Part shown: piece by piece, positions 14,680-26,400 of the stretch
Numbering within the stretch: position 1 is the first letter of the stretch
Layout of the letters: each line of letters begins with the position of its first letter
Source of the DNA: a virus
DNA: 40,970 bases
Strand: one strand, 5' to 3'
Virus record (IMG/VR): IMGVR_UViG_3300029787_000069
Span: 1 to 40,970 of that record
Made by a program: the position numbers and the translations under genes
The notes under the pieces: model-generated
The model's input: the letters and a program-made list of their open reading frames with translations, nothing else
The model's database searches: none
Told to the model about the DNA's origin: nothing

Positions 14680-16584
14680 ATGGCCGAAATACGAGAAAAC
14701 GAAACTACTGAAATTTCATCTTTTAAAAATTTACCTCCAGATTTTTTATCTGGTCGTAAACTAGATTATGCTGTTAATCTTATTAAAGATAACCCTTTAG
14801 ATGAAACAAATCAAAAAATTATAAAAGAATTTCAGAAGGATTATCCTGAATTAAAGGGTATGTTTGCTCGCACAGCTGAAGAGTTACAGAATTTATCTCA
14901 AAAAGAAAAAGAAGAAAGAAATAGAAGATTTCAAGAAAGTTATAAAAAAAATGGAAAAGAGGTTGTAGGATCAGCTTCTGAGACCACTGGTCAGACAATT
15001 ATTCTTGCTGATCCTTCTGGAAATGGGTTTTTTGAACAAGTAGAAGCCGACATGGGTAACTTTTTTGATAGAGTTACAAAAGTAGGATCTGCTGGATTAA
15101 ATATGTCCTCAGAAATTAATGATATAGTTGGTAAAATAGGTGCAACGTCTAATCAGTTTGTAGGACAAATTGGCAATGGACTAGCAGATTCAATGGTTGG
15201 TTTTATGAAAGGTGGTATGGCAGCACAGGCAACTCGAATATTTGCTCAATATCCTCAGAATCCAGGTTTAGCAGTCAAGATTATAACAGCTAAACAAAAT
15301 AGTTTAATAAGTCCAGCAAAAGGTTTGTTCAATGGAATTGACTGTTTAACATCTAAAGTCGGAAATGCTTTACTTTCAACCATTAAGGACATGATTTCAG
15401 GTATGATTAAAAATGTAATTAATGCTGCCACATGTGCCATTCAACAATTTATTGGTGGATTAGTTGGAAAAATAACAGGTTTGATTGATAGTTTGATAGG
15501 ACCTCTTCTAAATCCGATACAATCAATACTTAATGCCTCTTTTAATGTTAAACAAGCAATATTTGGTGGATTAAATATGATGAAAAAAGTTGGTAGTTTG
15601 TTTAATTGTGATGAAACATCACCTACACTAGCAACTAACAAGTATGGAATTGATGCTGGTTCAAAAATGAGTAAAAGTGAGATTGAAAAAAATCAAAAGG
15701 TAAATCAAGCGATTACTGCTGCTAACTCCGCTACAAGTGCCATAGATGGTATTACAGGTGGTTTAAATAATTTTGAAAAAAACTATGGACAATGGAGTAT
15801 TTTTGGATCTAAAATTAATGAGGCTGGTAATCATGGTATAGGAAATTGTTATACTGGAAATGTTTTTGCTTGTGGAGTACCAAAAGTTGAAATTTTTGGT
15901 GGTGCTGGAGGAAGAGGTGCTGCTGGCGAAGTGATACTTGGAAAGTTTGTTGATAATTTGGATAAAGATAATATTTACGGTGATCTTAAAAGAACTGGTA
16001 GTATTCTAGGAGTTAATATTACATCGCCTGGTGAAGGATATCTTGATGCTCCATTAATATCATTTACAGATAGTTGTAATCAGGGGTATGGTGCTTATGG
16101 TCAAGCAGTTATTGATACAAATCAAAATTCTCCTACCTATGGCCAGTTAACCGATATTATTATTACATCGCCTGGTATAAACTATCCGACTGATGGTTAT
16201 TCTATAATTGATGAAGATGATCCAGATGGTGTTAATATCATAGATAGTGATGACTCTGAAGTTTACATTGATAAAGTTATAATTGATAATGGTGGAAGTA
16301 ACTATGACCCTGAAGAAGACGAATTAGATACAGGTAATGATATCGATGACTTATCTTTAATAATTAATGATGATACCAATAGTCCTAATTATGGATCTAT
16401 TATTGGTGTAGATATTATTCAACAAATTGGTTATAATGATGTTCCCAATTTAAATATAAAATCAAAAACTGGTGTAAATGCTATTCTTCGTCCAGTAATG
16501 AAAGTTAGAAAAAGAGTTGGAACTGTATCTGAACAAGTTTTACAAAGAGTTCAGTGTGTTGGTAATTTTCCAAGAACAAATTAA
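14680..16584 (+). CDS. large virion structural protein with Gly/Asp-rich C-terminal repeats
   Basis: A 634-residue protein. The N-terminal ~190 residues are charged and helical. The middle (about 195-330) is hydrophobic helical, with VGNALLSTIKDMISGMIKNVINAATCAIQ. The C-terminal 230 residues carry degenerate repeats built on an I-x-V-x-I-T-S-P-G-x-G/N-Y core (GVNITSPGEGYLDAPLISFTD, DIIITSPGINYPTDG, KVIIDNGGSNYDPE, GVDIIQQIGYNDVP). Such repeats occur in cyanophage virion proteins and may bind Ca2+ through their acidic turns. It lies between hub and spike-like genes, so a baseplate or distal tail role is likely. I do not recognise a named family. Confidence 0.7.
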   Translation: MAEIRENETTEISSFKNLPPDFLSGRKLDYAVNLIKDNPLDETNQKIIKEFQKDYPELKGMFARTAEELQNLSQKEKEERNRRFQESYKKNGKEVVGSASETTGQTIILADPSGNGFFEQVEADMGNFFDRVTKVGSAGLNMSSEINDIVGKIGATSNQFVGQIGNGLADSMVGFMKGGMAAQATRIFAQYPQNPGLAVKIITAKQNSLISPAKGLFNGIDCLTSKVGNALLSTIKDMISGMIKNVINAATCAIQQFIGGLVGKITGLIDSLIGPLLNPIQSILNASFNVKQAIFGGLNMMKKVGSLFNCDETSPTLATNKYGIDAGSKMSKSEIEKNQKVNQAITAANSATSAIDGITGGLNNFEKNYGQWSIFGSKINEAGNHGIGNCYTGNVFACGVPKVEIFGGAGGRGAAGEVILGKFVDNLDKDNIYGDLKRTGSILGVNITSPGEGYLDAPLISFTDSCNQGYGAYGQAVIDTNQNSPTYGQLTDIIITSPGINYPTDGYSIIDEDDPDGVNIIDSDDSEVYIDKVIIDNGGSNYDPEEDELDTGNDIDDLSLIINDDTNSPNYGSIIGVDIIQQIGYNDVPNLNIKSKTGVNAILRPVMKVRKRVGTVSEQVLQRVQCVGNFPRTN

Positions 16585-16587
16585 ATT

Positions 16588-17133
16588 ATGTCAGATCAAG
16601 CTAGACAATATGAAATATTCGGTCAGAAATTATTGATCGAGACTGGAGGTAACAAAGTAGGTTTTCCTGGACCTGCAGCGTATATCTTAGAGTCTATAAC
16701 AGATGATGGTAATCGATATAATCAATCACTACATGAAGGTAGTGGTTTATCAAGAATTTATACTGAAAAAACTCTTCAGGTAGAATGTGGAATAAAAAAT
16801 AGTCTAGATGATATTAGTTATCAATTAACATCTCATAAAGGATCTATTGGATTAAATGCTGAAGGTGGTTGGGTTAGAATTAAAGGTAAAAATATTTGTT
16901 TAGAAGCTTCGGATCAACTTGTATTACAAGGTGCGAAAGTAAGAATTGGTTATTCCCAAAGAGGAAGAACTGATAAAATTGATCTTGTTGCTCAAAAAAT
17001 TAATGCCAGTTGTCGTGGTGGTAATATTGGGGATCTTCTTCGTACCAGTAATATTTTTCAGGCATTTAGTGGTAGTTATGTAATTGATGGTTTAGTGAGT
17101 GGTGTCACTAAAGGTGTAGGAAAGTTCGGATAG
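16588..17133 (+). CDS. small beta-helix protein, candidate spike component
   Basis: A 181-residue protein with strand repeats in the middle (GSIGLNAEGGWVRIKG, NICLEASDQLVLQGAKVRIG, KIDLVAQKINASCRGGN) like those of VgrG/gp5-type needles and DUF2345-like domains. The N-terminus has FGQKLLIETGGNKVGFPGPAAYILESI. There is no signal peptide or enzyme motif. As the gp5-like gene upstream lacks its needle, this protein may supply a separate spike or spike-tip element. That is inference. It lies three bases after the previous gene. Confidence 0.7.
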   Translation: MSDQARQYEIFGQKLLIETGGNKVGFPGPAAYILESITDDGNRYNQSLHEGSGLSRIYTEKTLQVECGIKNSLDDISYQLTSHKGSIGLNAEGGWVRIKGKNICLEASDQLVLQGAKVRIGYSQRGRTDKIDLVAQKINASCRGGNIGDLLRTSNIFQAFSGSYVIDGLVSGVTKGVGKFG

Positions 17134-17142
17134 GAAAGTATT

Positions 17143-19701
17143 ATGTCTCAGTTTCCAATAGAAAATTTAAATGTAAATCAGGGAGATTCTGTATTTGAAA
17201 CTCTGTACATTACAGGTAAATTATTTTATGATTTTAGTAATGATGATGTCGCATTTAATAACCTATCTTTAAATGGATTTCTTTCTGTAGGATCGACTGC
17301 TACATTTTCATCAAACGTGAGTGTGAGTGGAACATTAAATATTGTAAATCTTGTAGCAAGTGGAAGTATAACTGCTGATAGTTATGAAAATTTTCAATTA
17401 TTAGATTTACCAGTTGGAACGAGTGAAGAATCTACTTTTGCACCAAATAGGATTCTAAGAGTTAATCAGGGAGGAACTGGATATGAATTGATTGACAGTA
17501 TTCAAATTACACAATCAACTGCAAGAAGTCTTGGAGTAAGTAATGATGGTATAATTTATGAGGGAACTGCTTCAATTGTTGATAATAAATTGCAGATAAG
17601 TGGAATCTCAACATCATCTTTTAATGTTAATGATAAGGTAAAAGTATTTGGTGTTACAAACACAAGTATTGGATCTACAATTCCTTTAGCAGCAGATACA
17701 ATGACTGCTGCTCCAATTCCTACGACTGGTGGTTCAACTGCGAGAACGTATTATTATTGGGTATCTGAATATAATTTATTCACAGGACAAGTTGGTGCTG
17801 CGGTATCAATGACACCAATATCTGGAACAAATAGTACAACTCTCGATTCTATGAATGATGTATCTCACGTTTCTTTAACTCTAAGTCGAAGTACTACAAA
17901 TAACGGATTAATCATCTATCGCCAAGAGTATGTTGGTAATGGAAATGTCACAAATCGAAATACAGCAAATGGTAAATTAATCGCAATTTTAGGTAGAAAG
18001 GAACTAGGAAACTCAAATCTTACTTCAATTAACTGGAAAGATTATGGTAATTATGATCAAACAGCATGGGCTGGCAAAGGAACAAGTAATGAATATATTG
18101 GATCTGGAACAACAACAAATCAAATTCATTTTCCATTAACTCCATCAGGACATCAGAGAGGGTGGGCAATTGATAATGTAGTTTCTCTTGGTTCAAGCAC
18201 AGTTAATTTATCTGGAAATTACAATTTAAATTCTAACAATGCTGTAAAAATGGTTCATGATAATACCTTTGCTCTTGCATCTGTAATCGATGCTGTTAGT
18301 GCTAATGGAGGTAATACAATCATATTAAGTGGTGGAACATATCTAACAAATAAATTAATTATTCCGACTGGATTCACACTTCAAGGTAGTGGAAAAAATA
18401 CAATAATTAAGAGACAATATTTTGGAACGGATTTAACTGATGGTGGTGGGAATAATTTATCTATTAGTGGTAATTGTGTTGGAATTGGAACTACTAATGG
18501 ATCTGATGTTACAATTTCAAATATTACATTTGATGGTAATAATGTTAATAATGTTAACTTTGAGAGTGATAGTGATAATTATCTTTTATATTTTAAAGGA
18601 CTCTCTTCTTCTTTATTCAAAGATATTGAAATTCGAAATTCTTCAGCTTCTGGTTTATATTTGAGAGAATCTCAAAGAGTATCTGTCGAAAATAGTACTT
18701 TTGTTGATGGATCTTTAAGTGATAGATATTATTATCAACCAATTGATGCTCAGAGTTCAAAAGTTTTTAGATTAAATGATTGTTTAATTGAGAATTTTCC
18801 AGGATCAGTTGATATATCAGTAGTTGAAGTTGCATCGACTGGTGGTAATATTATTCGTAATTGTGGAACTGGTATTGATGTGTATGCCACAGGTAAAATC
18901 ACTACAAGTAATAATATTATTCTGGGACCTGCTGATGAGTGGTTCCCATCACCAGACATTTATGATAGTGATTGGGATGGAATAAATATCTATATTACCA
19001 GAGGTAATACTTTTGATGGTCCTGTTTTACAGTATCTAGAAGATGGTAATCCGAAAGATATCAGTTCAACTCAATTAAGTATGTTGAGTGCTGGAATTGG
19101 TACAATGGTTGGATTAGGTGGAACAAATGCTAGTCAAGTAGGTCTTGGTGAAACATTTTTACCTTTTAATTTCTTAACTCCTAATTCGGGAACATTTGGA
19201 AGAGAAAATGGTTACATTCAATTGAATTTAACATCAGCTCAAACAAATACTCTTGGAATATCTTCCAGTATAGGATACCAAATTATAGCTGCTGAATTTC
19301 AAAATGTTCCAACTGGTCTTTCAACGACTGTTGGTATTGCTACTGGATATTGGGGAGGTGATGGAACATTCACTGGTAGTCTTGGTGGAGGCACTAAAAT
19401 CGGTTCAGGATGTACTAATTATGTTATTCGATTATCTGATAGTAATCAAGTCTCAACGTTCGCTGAAGGCGATGTTGTTAAACTTGTAGGACATGAATTA
19501 ACACCTGATCCGAGTGCTCTCGAATTTACTGTTGGTAAAATTCATGATGGAGCTCTTAAACATTTAGAGTTAAGATTTAATCCAAATCCAGGAACCACCA
19601 CTGTTAATACGACTGGTGGATCAAATGCAACTCCTAATACAGGATTCATTTACAAGAAAAAAGTTTTTTTAATCGCTAAAGGCAGAGTGGGAGTGACTTA
19701 A
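17143..19701 (+). CDS. fibre/adhesin with pectate-lyase-like beta-helix
   Basis: An 852-residue protein. Residues 15-80 have short hydrophobic repeats typical of trimeric phage fibres (LSLNGFLSVGSTATFSSNVSVSGTLNIVNL). Residues about 110-340 are beta-rich modules. Residues about 360-620 look like a right-handed parallel beta-helix of the pectate-lyase-3 type (GGNTIILSGGTYLTNKLIIPTGFTLQGSGKNTIIKR, then VTISNITFDGNNVNN, LFKDIEIRNSSASGLYLRES). The C-terminal part is Gly/Thr-rich. Such folds bind or cut surface polysaccharides. No catalytic residues can be assigned. It starts the long structural block after the hub genes, with GGAAAG upstream of the ATG. Confidence 0.78.
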   Translation: MSQFPIENLNVNQGDSVFETLYITGKLFYDFSNDDVAFNNLSLNGFLSVGSTATFSSNVSVSGTLNIVNLVASGSITADSYENFQLLDLPVGTSEESTFAPNRILRVNQGGTGYELIDSIQITQSTARSLGVSNDGIIYEGTASIVDNKLQISGISTSSFNVNDKVKVFGVTNTSIGSTIPLAADTMTAAPIPTTGGSTARTYYYWVSEYNLFTGQVGAAVSMTPISGTNSTTLDSMNDVSHVSLTLSRSTTNNGLIIYRQEYVGNGNVTNRNTANGKLIAILGRKELGNSNLTSINWKDYGNYDQTAWAGKGTSNEYIGSGTTTNQIHFPLTPSGHQRGWAIDNVVSLGSSTVNLSGNYNLNSNNAVKMVHDNTFALASVIDAVSANGGNTIILSGGTYLTNKLIIPTGFTLQGSGKNTIIKRQYFGTDLTDGGGNNLSISGNCVGIGTTNGSDVTISNITFDGNNVNNVNFESDSDNYLLYFKGLSSSLFKDIEIRNSSASGLYLRESQRVSVENSTFVDGSLSDRYYYQPIDAQSSKVFRLNDCLIENFPGSVDISVVEVASTGGNIIRNCGTGIDVYATGKITTSNNIILGPADEWFPSPDIYDSDWDGINIYITRGNTFDGPVLQYLEDGNPKDISSTQLSMLSAGIGTMVGLGGTNASQVGLGETFLPFNFLTPNSGTFGRENGYIQLNLTSAQTNTLGISSSIGYQIIAAEFQNVPTGLSTTVGIATGYWGGDGTFTGSLGGGTKIGSGCTNYVIRLSDSNQVSTFAEGDVVKLVGHELTPDPSALEFTVGKIHDGALKHLELRFNPNPGTTTVNTTGGSNATPNTGFIYKKKVFLIAKGRVGVT

Positions 19702-22700
19702 ATGGCAGACAACACCAATGTTAATAATAATGCGGCTGTCGTAGTTGTAGGTAGAACTGCTCCAGTTCCTCCTGGTCAACAAAAATCTGAAAAGTCTTTA
19801 CCAGTTGTTATTGCAAGTGATCAATCAACAATCCCTGTTGCCGAACAAAATAAAGTTCAGTCAGAAGTTGCTCTTTCTCTTTTAGGTATACCAAGGTCAG
19901 AAGTTGCTCTTGGTATTTTTGCGGATGTTAATACTTATGATGTAAACCCAACAGAATGGACATCTACACCAGAGCAATATGGAGTTGTCGCAGCAGGATC
20001 TACAACTGTTTATACAGGTGCTGGATCAACAATTATGGGATGGGGACTAACTCATGTTCCTGAAGAATCTGGTGCATTAATTGAAGCACCACCTGATAAA
20101 AGTGCGGTCTTAACTTCAAAAAGATTTTTTAGATATCAACCAGGTCGTGTTTCTGCAGCAACTTTTGGTGTTAAAACAACAATTATTAATAGTTCAGGTG
20201 TAGGTATAGGAAATCCAGCGGTTCGTAAGTATGGAATTTTCGATAATTATGATGGATATTATTGGGAAACAAGAAATAGTGGAGAAGGAGATAATTTTTG
20301 TGTTGTTAGAAGAACTCAATCAATAACACCAGACAATCCTTTAATATTTCCATCCCAACAAACAGATGATTATGGTGTTACAAATCCATTAGACCCATTA
20401 GCAGCGAGAGGAGGAGAATCTCTTCCAAGTGATGGAGTTCCAACAAATCCACCAACTCTTCCTGAAGGATATAAAAATCAAGAGTTTGGACATTTAGTTA
20501 TCATTCGAGATGGTTTAATGATGACTCATGCTGGAGTATATGATCCTTCAATATTACAACCAGAAAGTAAAGTTAGTATTAGTACAGTATCAAGTAATTA
20601 TATTCTTGAGATTCCAAATGCTGCTAAACAGATCACACATACAACCTATAATATACAAACTGGTTTAATGGTAATCACAACAAGTGATAATCATGAATTT
20701 AATTTAGGAAAATATTTAACATTAACTGACATTACAATGTCATGTACAGTATATGGATCTGTACAAAATAAAACATATCCAAATAGAAAAGATGGTTATA
20801 ATGTTGTTGGTATAAATTCAGCAACTCAATTTACTGTTAATGTTGGTGTATCAACTGTTCCTACAACCTATGTTTCTGGTGGTTGGGCAGTCGGATTATC
20901 TACAGGTCAATATGTAAGATATACGAAAGGAATTAATGAAAATGTTATAGCAGGTTTAAATGATGATCAAATTTATAAACTTAATGGTATTACTGTAGAT
21001 ACCTCTAGTGGTATATGTACTGCGAGTTTAATTCAAGTGTCTACTGGTACAGATGAGCAAGTTGTCACTGGTTTAACTAATGGTACAACTTATACAAATC
21101 ATAGTTTAATTACTCCAGTTCCATTTTTATTACCAGTTCGTAAAAATCTTACAACGCTTGTTGGAATAGGTACTACAGTTGCTGTGAATAGTCATGAAAA
21201 ATATTCTACTATAGAAACTAATGATGCGAATGTTGATTCTGCGGGTACGGGAATGTTTCCTTATGTTTATGAGGATACTTCAGGAAACAGAGAAGGATAT
21301 ATTGATACAAGAGCATCATCTAATGCAGAGTTATCTACTTTAGCATTGGAAGTAGATAAAGTTAATGATGCATATTATAAATGGATAAATCAAAATGTTC
21401 ATATTGATTTTTGGAATGTTTATGAATATCGAGTTCCAAGATCAAGATTTAGTGGAGATAGATTAGATGCTTTAACTGATAATTTAGTGTATAGTGATTC
21501 TGTAGCTACAAATAAACCAGGAACTCCTGTCATCGATGCAAACACGGGTGAAGTTGTGACAGATGCGAGTATATGGGATCTTGATTTTACAAAAGTTACC
21601 ATGTACAAGGTTGAGTTCTCATGGTATGGTGCTGTTGGTGCTTTATTCCTTGCTTATGTTCCTGTTGGAGCTGGTGAAGCAAGGTGGGTACGTGTTCATC
21701 ATCTAAGAGCATCTAACCAATTAAAAATTGCTTCTCTTGGTAATGCGACTCTTCCTATTACATACATGGTTTATGGTGGAGGCAATCCAAATTGTCTTGG
21801 ATATGCAAATAATTTAAGATTAGAAACTCAATATAACTCAGCTTCTGATCACATCGTTAAGTATGGTGCTTCATATTATATTGATGGTGGAGACAGAGGA
21901 ACTGTAAAATTATTCAGTCATGCCACAGACACAACAGTTGATGTATATGGTTCAAAGAGAACTTTTGTTGTTGGAACTGGTGCTACTCATGTTGGTTTAA
22001 CAACTGCTACAAGTGCGAGCGAACAACCATATATCTATGCCAATTCAAACTCTGGTTTATCAACAACTTTTTATGTTGGAGCAAAGGTAATTACAGGACA
22101 AGCTTTAGATCAAAATATAAGAATCGACCATGTTGGTATTTCAAGTAATAGATTATATTTAAATGCTCCATTATCAACCACAAGTTTGAGTACGATTACA
22201 ATTGTACCAGATCGACCAGTATCTTTAGTTGGACTTAAATGTAGAGATTTTATTCAAAGTAGCACTGGACAATCAGTAAGAAACAGAACTCAAGTTTATC
22301 CGACTCGATTATCAACTGGATCAACTGGACAAATTGTTAAAGTTGATTTACTTAAAACTCCATTTTTTCAAACAGATCATATCATTACAAATAATACAGG
22401 ACCAGTAATTCCAACACTTACAAATATTGGTAGAAGAGGAAAACCCACAAAAGTTGGTCTTGGACTAACTGCTTACATTGGATCTCATACATTTGTTTCA
22501 GGAAGTAGTGATTTAAGTAATGCGATAGCTCTTCAATCAAATATTAATTCTAAAGTTGTAATCACAAATGTGGCATATAATTCAGGAACTGGTAAATTGA
22601 CTGTAACAACTGCATCCTCTCATGGATTGGCTGCTGGAACTGAGATTAGAATTCTAAAAGAATCTTTAACATTTACATGTACTCTTGACAATAATGCTAC

Positions 22701-23451
22701 AGAACACTCATATCCTCGTGTTACTGATCCTATCTTTGATGGACTTGCTCCATTAGGAGGCAGTGATTTTGATGGTGCTGTGGCTAATGACAGTGCTGGC
22801 CGTGAATACAGTAGACCAGTAAGACTTTTAACTGGAACTTCTGGAACTACATTGGTGTTTAGTGTAACTTCAGATACAAGTAGTAATACTGCTACTGATA
22901 CACCTTCTTCTGCCGAATATATTCGAGATATTGGAAAAGGAGCTTATGGTTGGTTCAGAGGATATTTTGATGGTGATCCTGCTCAGAAAAAATTTGGTGT
23001 CTTAGGATATCTTGAAAATAGAGGTTCTGATCGAACTAAGGGTATTGAAGATGATGGATATTATTTCTATGCTTTAGATGCGACTGAAGATTCAATTGTA
23101 CTAATGGCACTTGAACCTTTCTTACGTGAAACAAATGTAAGTCCTGTTGGTATACCATTAACATCATCCGTGAGCGAATTTACATTAGATTCTCTTTCAT
23201 CAATTTTAGTTACTGAAGAAAATAGAAGTCCGATTCCTAATACAGGGACAGTTGTCGCAACAATATTTGTACCTGCGACTGGAGATGAATTTGATCTTTC
23301 TTCTTACTTTGATTATAATAAAGAATACCTATCTTTTCCTTTAACAAATAAAATAGAAAGTTTATATCTTATGGCATCATGCTCTAAAAATTATGAGGCA
23401 GCAGATCCAGCTGCTTCAACTGCTGCGAGTCTTACATGGGAGGAACAGTAG
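19702..23451 (+). CDS. giant virion structural protein (tandem paralogue A)
   Basis: A 1249-residue protein with no signal peptide. Conserved blocks shared with the next gene are QSEVALSLLGIPRSEVALGIFADVNTY (residues 53-79), RYQPGR (about 143-148), EFSWYGAVGALFLAYVPVGAGEARWV (about 638) and VKYGASYYIDGGDRGT (about 718). Two copies of a module of the form xYNxxTGxLxVTTxSxH are visible at about 312-392 and 952-1012, resembling the FCCH-like modules of cyanophage structural proteins. Related cyanophage proteins are, from memory, labelled VrlC or virion structural. A baseplate-rim role is plausible but unproven. Its ATG directly follows the previous stop. Confidence 0.78.
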   Translation: MADNTNVNNNAAVVVVGRTAPVPPGQQKSEKSLPVVIASDQSTIPVAEQNKVQSEVALSLLGIPRSEVALGIFADVNTYDVNPTEWTSTPEQYGVVAAGSTTVYTGAGSTIMGWGLTHVPEESGALIEAPPDKSAVLTSKRFFRYQPGRVSAATFGVKTTIINSSGVGIGNPAVRKYGIFDNYDGYYWETRNSGEGDNFCVVRRTQSITPDNPLIFPSQQTDDYGVTNPLDPLAARGGESLPSDGVPTNPPTLPEGYKNQEFGHLVIIRDGLMMTHAGVYDPSILQPESKVSISTVSSNYILEIPNAAKQITHTTYNIQTGLMVITTSDNHEFNLGKYLTLTDITMSCTVYGSVQNKTYPNRKDGYNVVGINSATQFTVNVGVSTVPTTYVSGGWAVGLSTGQYVRYTKGINENVIAGLNDDQIYKLNGITVDTSSGICTASLIQVSTGTDEQVVTGLTNGTTYTNHSLITPVPFLLPVRKNLTTLVGIGTTVAVNSHEKYSTIETNDANVDSAGTGMFPYVYEDTSGNREGYIDTRASSNAELSTLALEVDKVNDAYYKWINQNVHIDFWNVYEYRVPRSRFSGDRLDALTDNLVYSDSVATNKPGTPVIDANTGEVVTDASIWDLDFTKVTMYKVEFSWYGAVGALFLAYVPVGAGEARWVRVHHLRASNQLKIASLGNATLPITYMVYGGGNPNCLGYANNLRLETQYNSASDHIVKYGASYYIDGGDRGTVKLFSHATDTTVDVYGSKRTFVVGTGATHVGLTTATSASEQPYIYANSNSGLSTTFYVGAKVITGQALDQNIRIDHVGISSNRLYLNAPLSTTSLSTITIVPDRPVSLVGLKCRDFIQSSTGQSVRNRTQVYPTRLSTGSTGQIVKVDLLKTPFFQTDHIITNNTGPVIPTLTNIGRRGKPTKVGLGLTAYIGSHTFVSGSSDLSNAIALQSNINSKVVITNVAYNSGTGKLTVTTASSHGLAAGTEIRILKESLTFTCTLDNNATEHSYPRVTDPIFDGLAPLGGSDFDGAVANDSAGREYSRPVRLLTGTSGTTLVFSVTSDTSSNTATDTPSSAEYIRDIGKGAYGWFRGYFDGDPAQKKFGVLGYLENRGSDRTKGIEDDGYYFYALDATEDSIVLMALEPFLRETNVSPVGIPLTSSVSEFTLDSLSSILVTEENRSPIPNTGTVVATIFVPATGDEFDLSSYFDYNKEYLSFPLTNKIESLYLMASCSKNYEAADPAASTAASLTWEEQ

Positions 23452-23454
23452 TGT

Positions 23455-26400
23455 ATGACTAATGGTGGAAAGGATGTATTTATTGGTCATGATAAACGTC
23501 CAGTTTCTATTGTTCCTCAAGATGAACAGGTTTTAATAAACTTTAGAAATGGACAAATATTAACCGATGAATTTGGAAATCCTCTAATTGTTGAAGTTGA
23601 TACCTTTTTTCTTCCTGATGCGACTGCTAAAAGATCAACATCCGTAGTTTTACCAACAGAAGAAGATGGATTTACTAATGTTCAATATGATGCTGTTGGA
23701 ATTGTAACAGCTACTTATGGAAATTCAAATAATACAATTGTTTTACAAGTTAGTAATAGTGGAGTTGTTGTAGGTGATAAAGTTAGTGGTAATTATATAC
23801 CTCATGGAACAGTAATATCAAGAAAAATATCAAATACTGAATATAGATTATCAGAAAATTCAAGTTTATCTGGAAGTACAACAACAGAACTAATAAACAT
23901 TCAAAGAAGATTTATTGTACAAAAAAAATCAGATCCTGTTCTTAGAGTTGAAGAACAATTTCCATCTCAAAGTGAAGTTAGTAGTACATTACTTGGTGTT
24001 GATCGTGCAGAAACTCAGTTAAGTTTGTTTTCTGATGTTTCATCATATGGACTTGATGATGATGAATTTGAATTTTTTCAAATTCGTGAGGGTAATAGTG
24101 ATCCTCAATGGGAAGCCAGAATTAATGAAACATATGGTGCAAGATATAGAGGAGAATTGTTTGAAGAGACTCAGGAGTCTGGAATTCGTATTGGAGCTTT
24201 TCCTGTGGCATATTCATTTCCATTTGGACCTCGCCTTGAAAGATTAGGATTATATAATGAAGATTTTTATGACGACTACATAAATTTTATTCAGTTAGGA
24301 AACGATTTACATGAATATTATAATGGAATTGGCGGTGCTTCTTATCCAGATTCTTGGAAAAGATCTTTTTTAAATCCTGGTGATGCTTATGTAAATCCTA
24401 GTGGTTTTGGTGGACAAGAAGTTCAATACTCAGATGACCTAGTTTCTTCATTTGCTAGAATAGACACATGGACTGAAACTTTTAGAGATATAATTGCCAA
24501 AGCACGAACAGATCCAACTACTAATTTACCTTTTGCTTTTGAAGATATACAAGAATTAACTTTGCCTGGTACATCCGATAAATTCATAACAAAATATCCT
24601 TCATCTGGAGACATAAGACCTGGATATTCTACTACTCAGGGAATATATTGTATACTTCAATCGAGAAGAACTTTTAGATATCAACCTGGTCGAATAAGTG
24701 GATTTACATTTGGTGTAAGAGCATCAACAGAAAGTAAGGTTGGATATACAACTGAATGGGGAATTGGAAATCCCACTGATCATTATCTTTTTAGAATATC
24801 ACAAGGAAATTTATCAATAGTTCGAAGAAGTACAGTTGCTTTAGGTTCAGTGGCTTTAGCAAGAAGTGGACTTACTCTTATTGATCAAGAACCTCTAACT
24901 TCAGGAAATATACTTGATATAGATCCCGAAACAGGTCAAAACCAAATATATCAAACTATTGAAGTACCTTCTGATAATTTTAATGGTGATCCTTTAAATG
25001 GAAATGGTCCTTCAGGATACAATTTAGAACCATCAAGAGTTACAATGTGGAAAATTGAATTTGGATGGTATGGTGCGATTGGATGTAGATTTTATGCTTA
25101 TATTCCAGCAGGAAATGGAGAAGCAAGATGGGTTGTGGTTCATACATTTATCATTGAAAACTCTCTTGGAGAACCATGTTTAGAAGATTCTTATTTTAAA
25201 TTAAGATATTCAGTGTCTATTCCTGATAGACAAAATATGAGACAACCAGTATTCATATACAAGTACGGTGCTTCATATTACATTGATGGTGGAGATGAAG
25301 GAACTAAAATTATAAATTCTAATTCTTCAGGAGAGAAACAAGTTAGATCTCAAAATGAAGAGACATTAATTGGAATTGCTTCTAAAAGTTTAATTTACAA
25401 TAGTCTTGGTCATCCAATAATTAATAAAAGATCAATTTTTCCAATAAAAGCAACTTTCAGTTCAGATATTTTATCTGAAATAAATGTGAGAGAATGTCAG
25501 GGATGTCCAGGATTTGGTCATGTTTATACACCAGGTTTAAAAACAGGTTCAAATGGTAAAATAGTTAAAGTATCATTTGTAGGATCGGATAAAATAGTTG
25601 GAATTAATACTACATTTCATGAAAGTGATAGAGGATCAAAATTGATTGCTCCGACTTTATGGAATGCATACTTAGAACCTGTTGATCCAACTGGTAATCA
25701 AGATGAATTTGATTCAGCAAATATTGTAGGTTATCCTGGAATAAGGGGGAGGAGACCAACAAGTTATGTTAAAACATCCAGAGAAATAGCTGGATTAGGA
25801 TTCGAATATCGGGATAGTGTTCAAAATGCTAACGTTCTGATACCTTTTGATAGTGAAAATGGTGAAGAATATCCACATGAAGTTAGATTAAGTAATAAAA
25901 ATAATGCTGTTGCTTCTAGTGCGGTAAAATTTACAGGATCTCAGATTGATATTCAATTTGTTCATCCAAATTCACAAGATTCTTATAGTCATTTTGCAGA
26001 TTTTGATATTGGAATTACTTCAGTTGAACCAGATATTGATCCAGCAACACCAACAATTTTAGATGGGTGGAAAGTTGCGGGTGTAACAACTTCTATATTA
26101 CCAGAAAATTTAATGTTATTTGGAACTCATTCTCATAGATTTGCTGATATTAATCCATTAGGTGTGGAAACAAATGAAACTTATTCTGCACAAAGACCAC
26201 CATATGATATGATAATTGATCATCGAATTTCTACACTTTCAAATCCAGGTGGTGGTAGATGTGCATTAGTTACAATTACAATTGGAAATCCCCAAAATAT
26301 AGAAGGGGTGGAATATATTACTACAAATCCACTAACATCAGCAACAGGACATTTTTTACAAAGAGAAGGAACATTTTCAAACTCAGTTAGTTTTTCTAGT

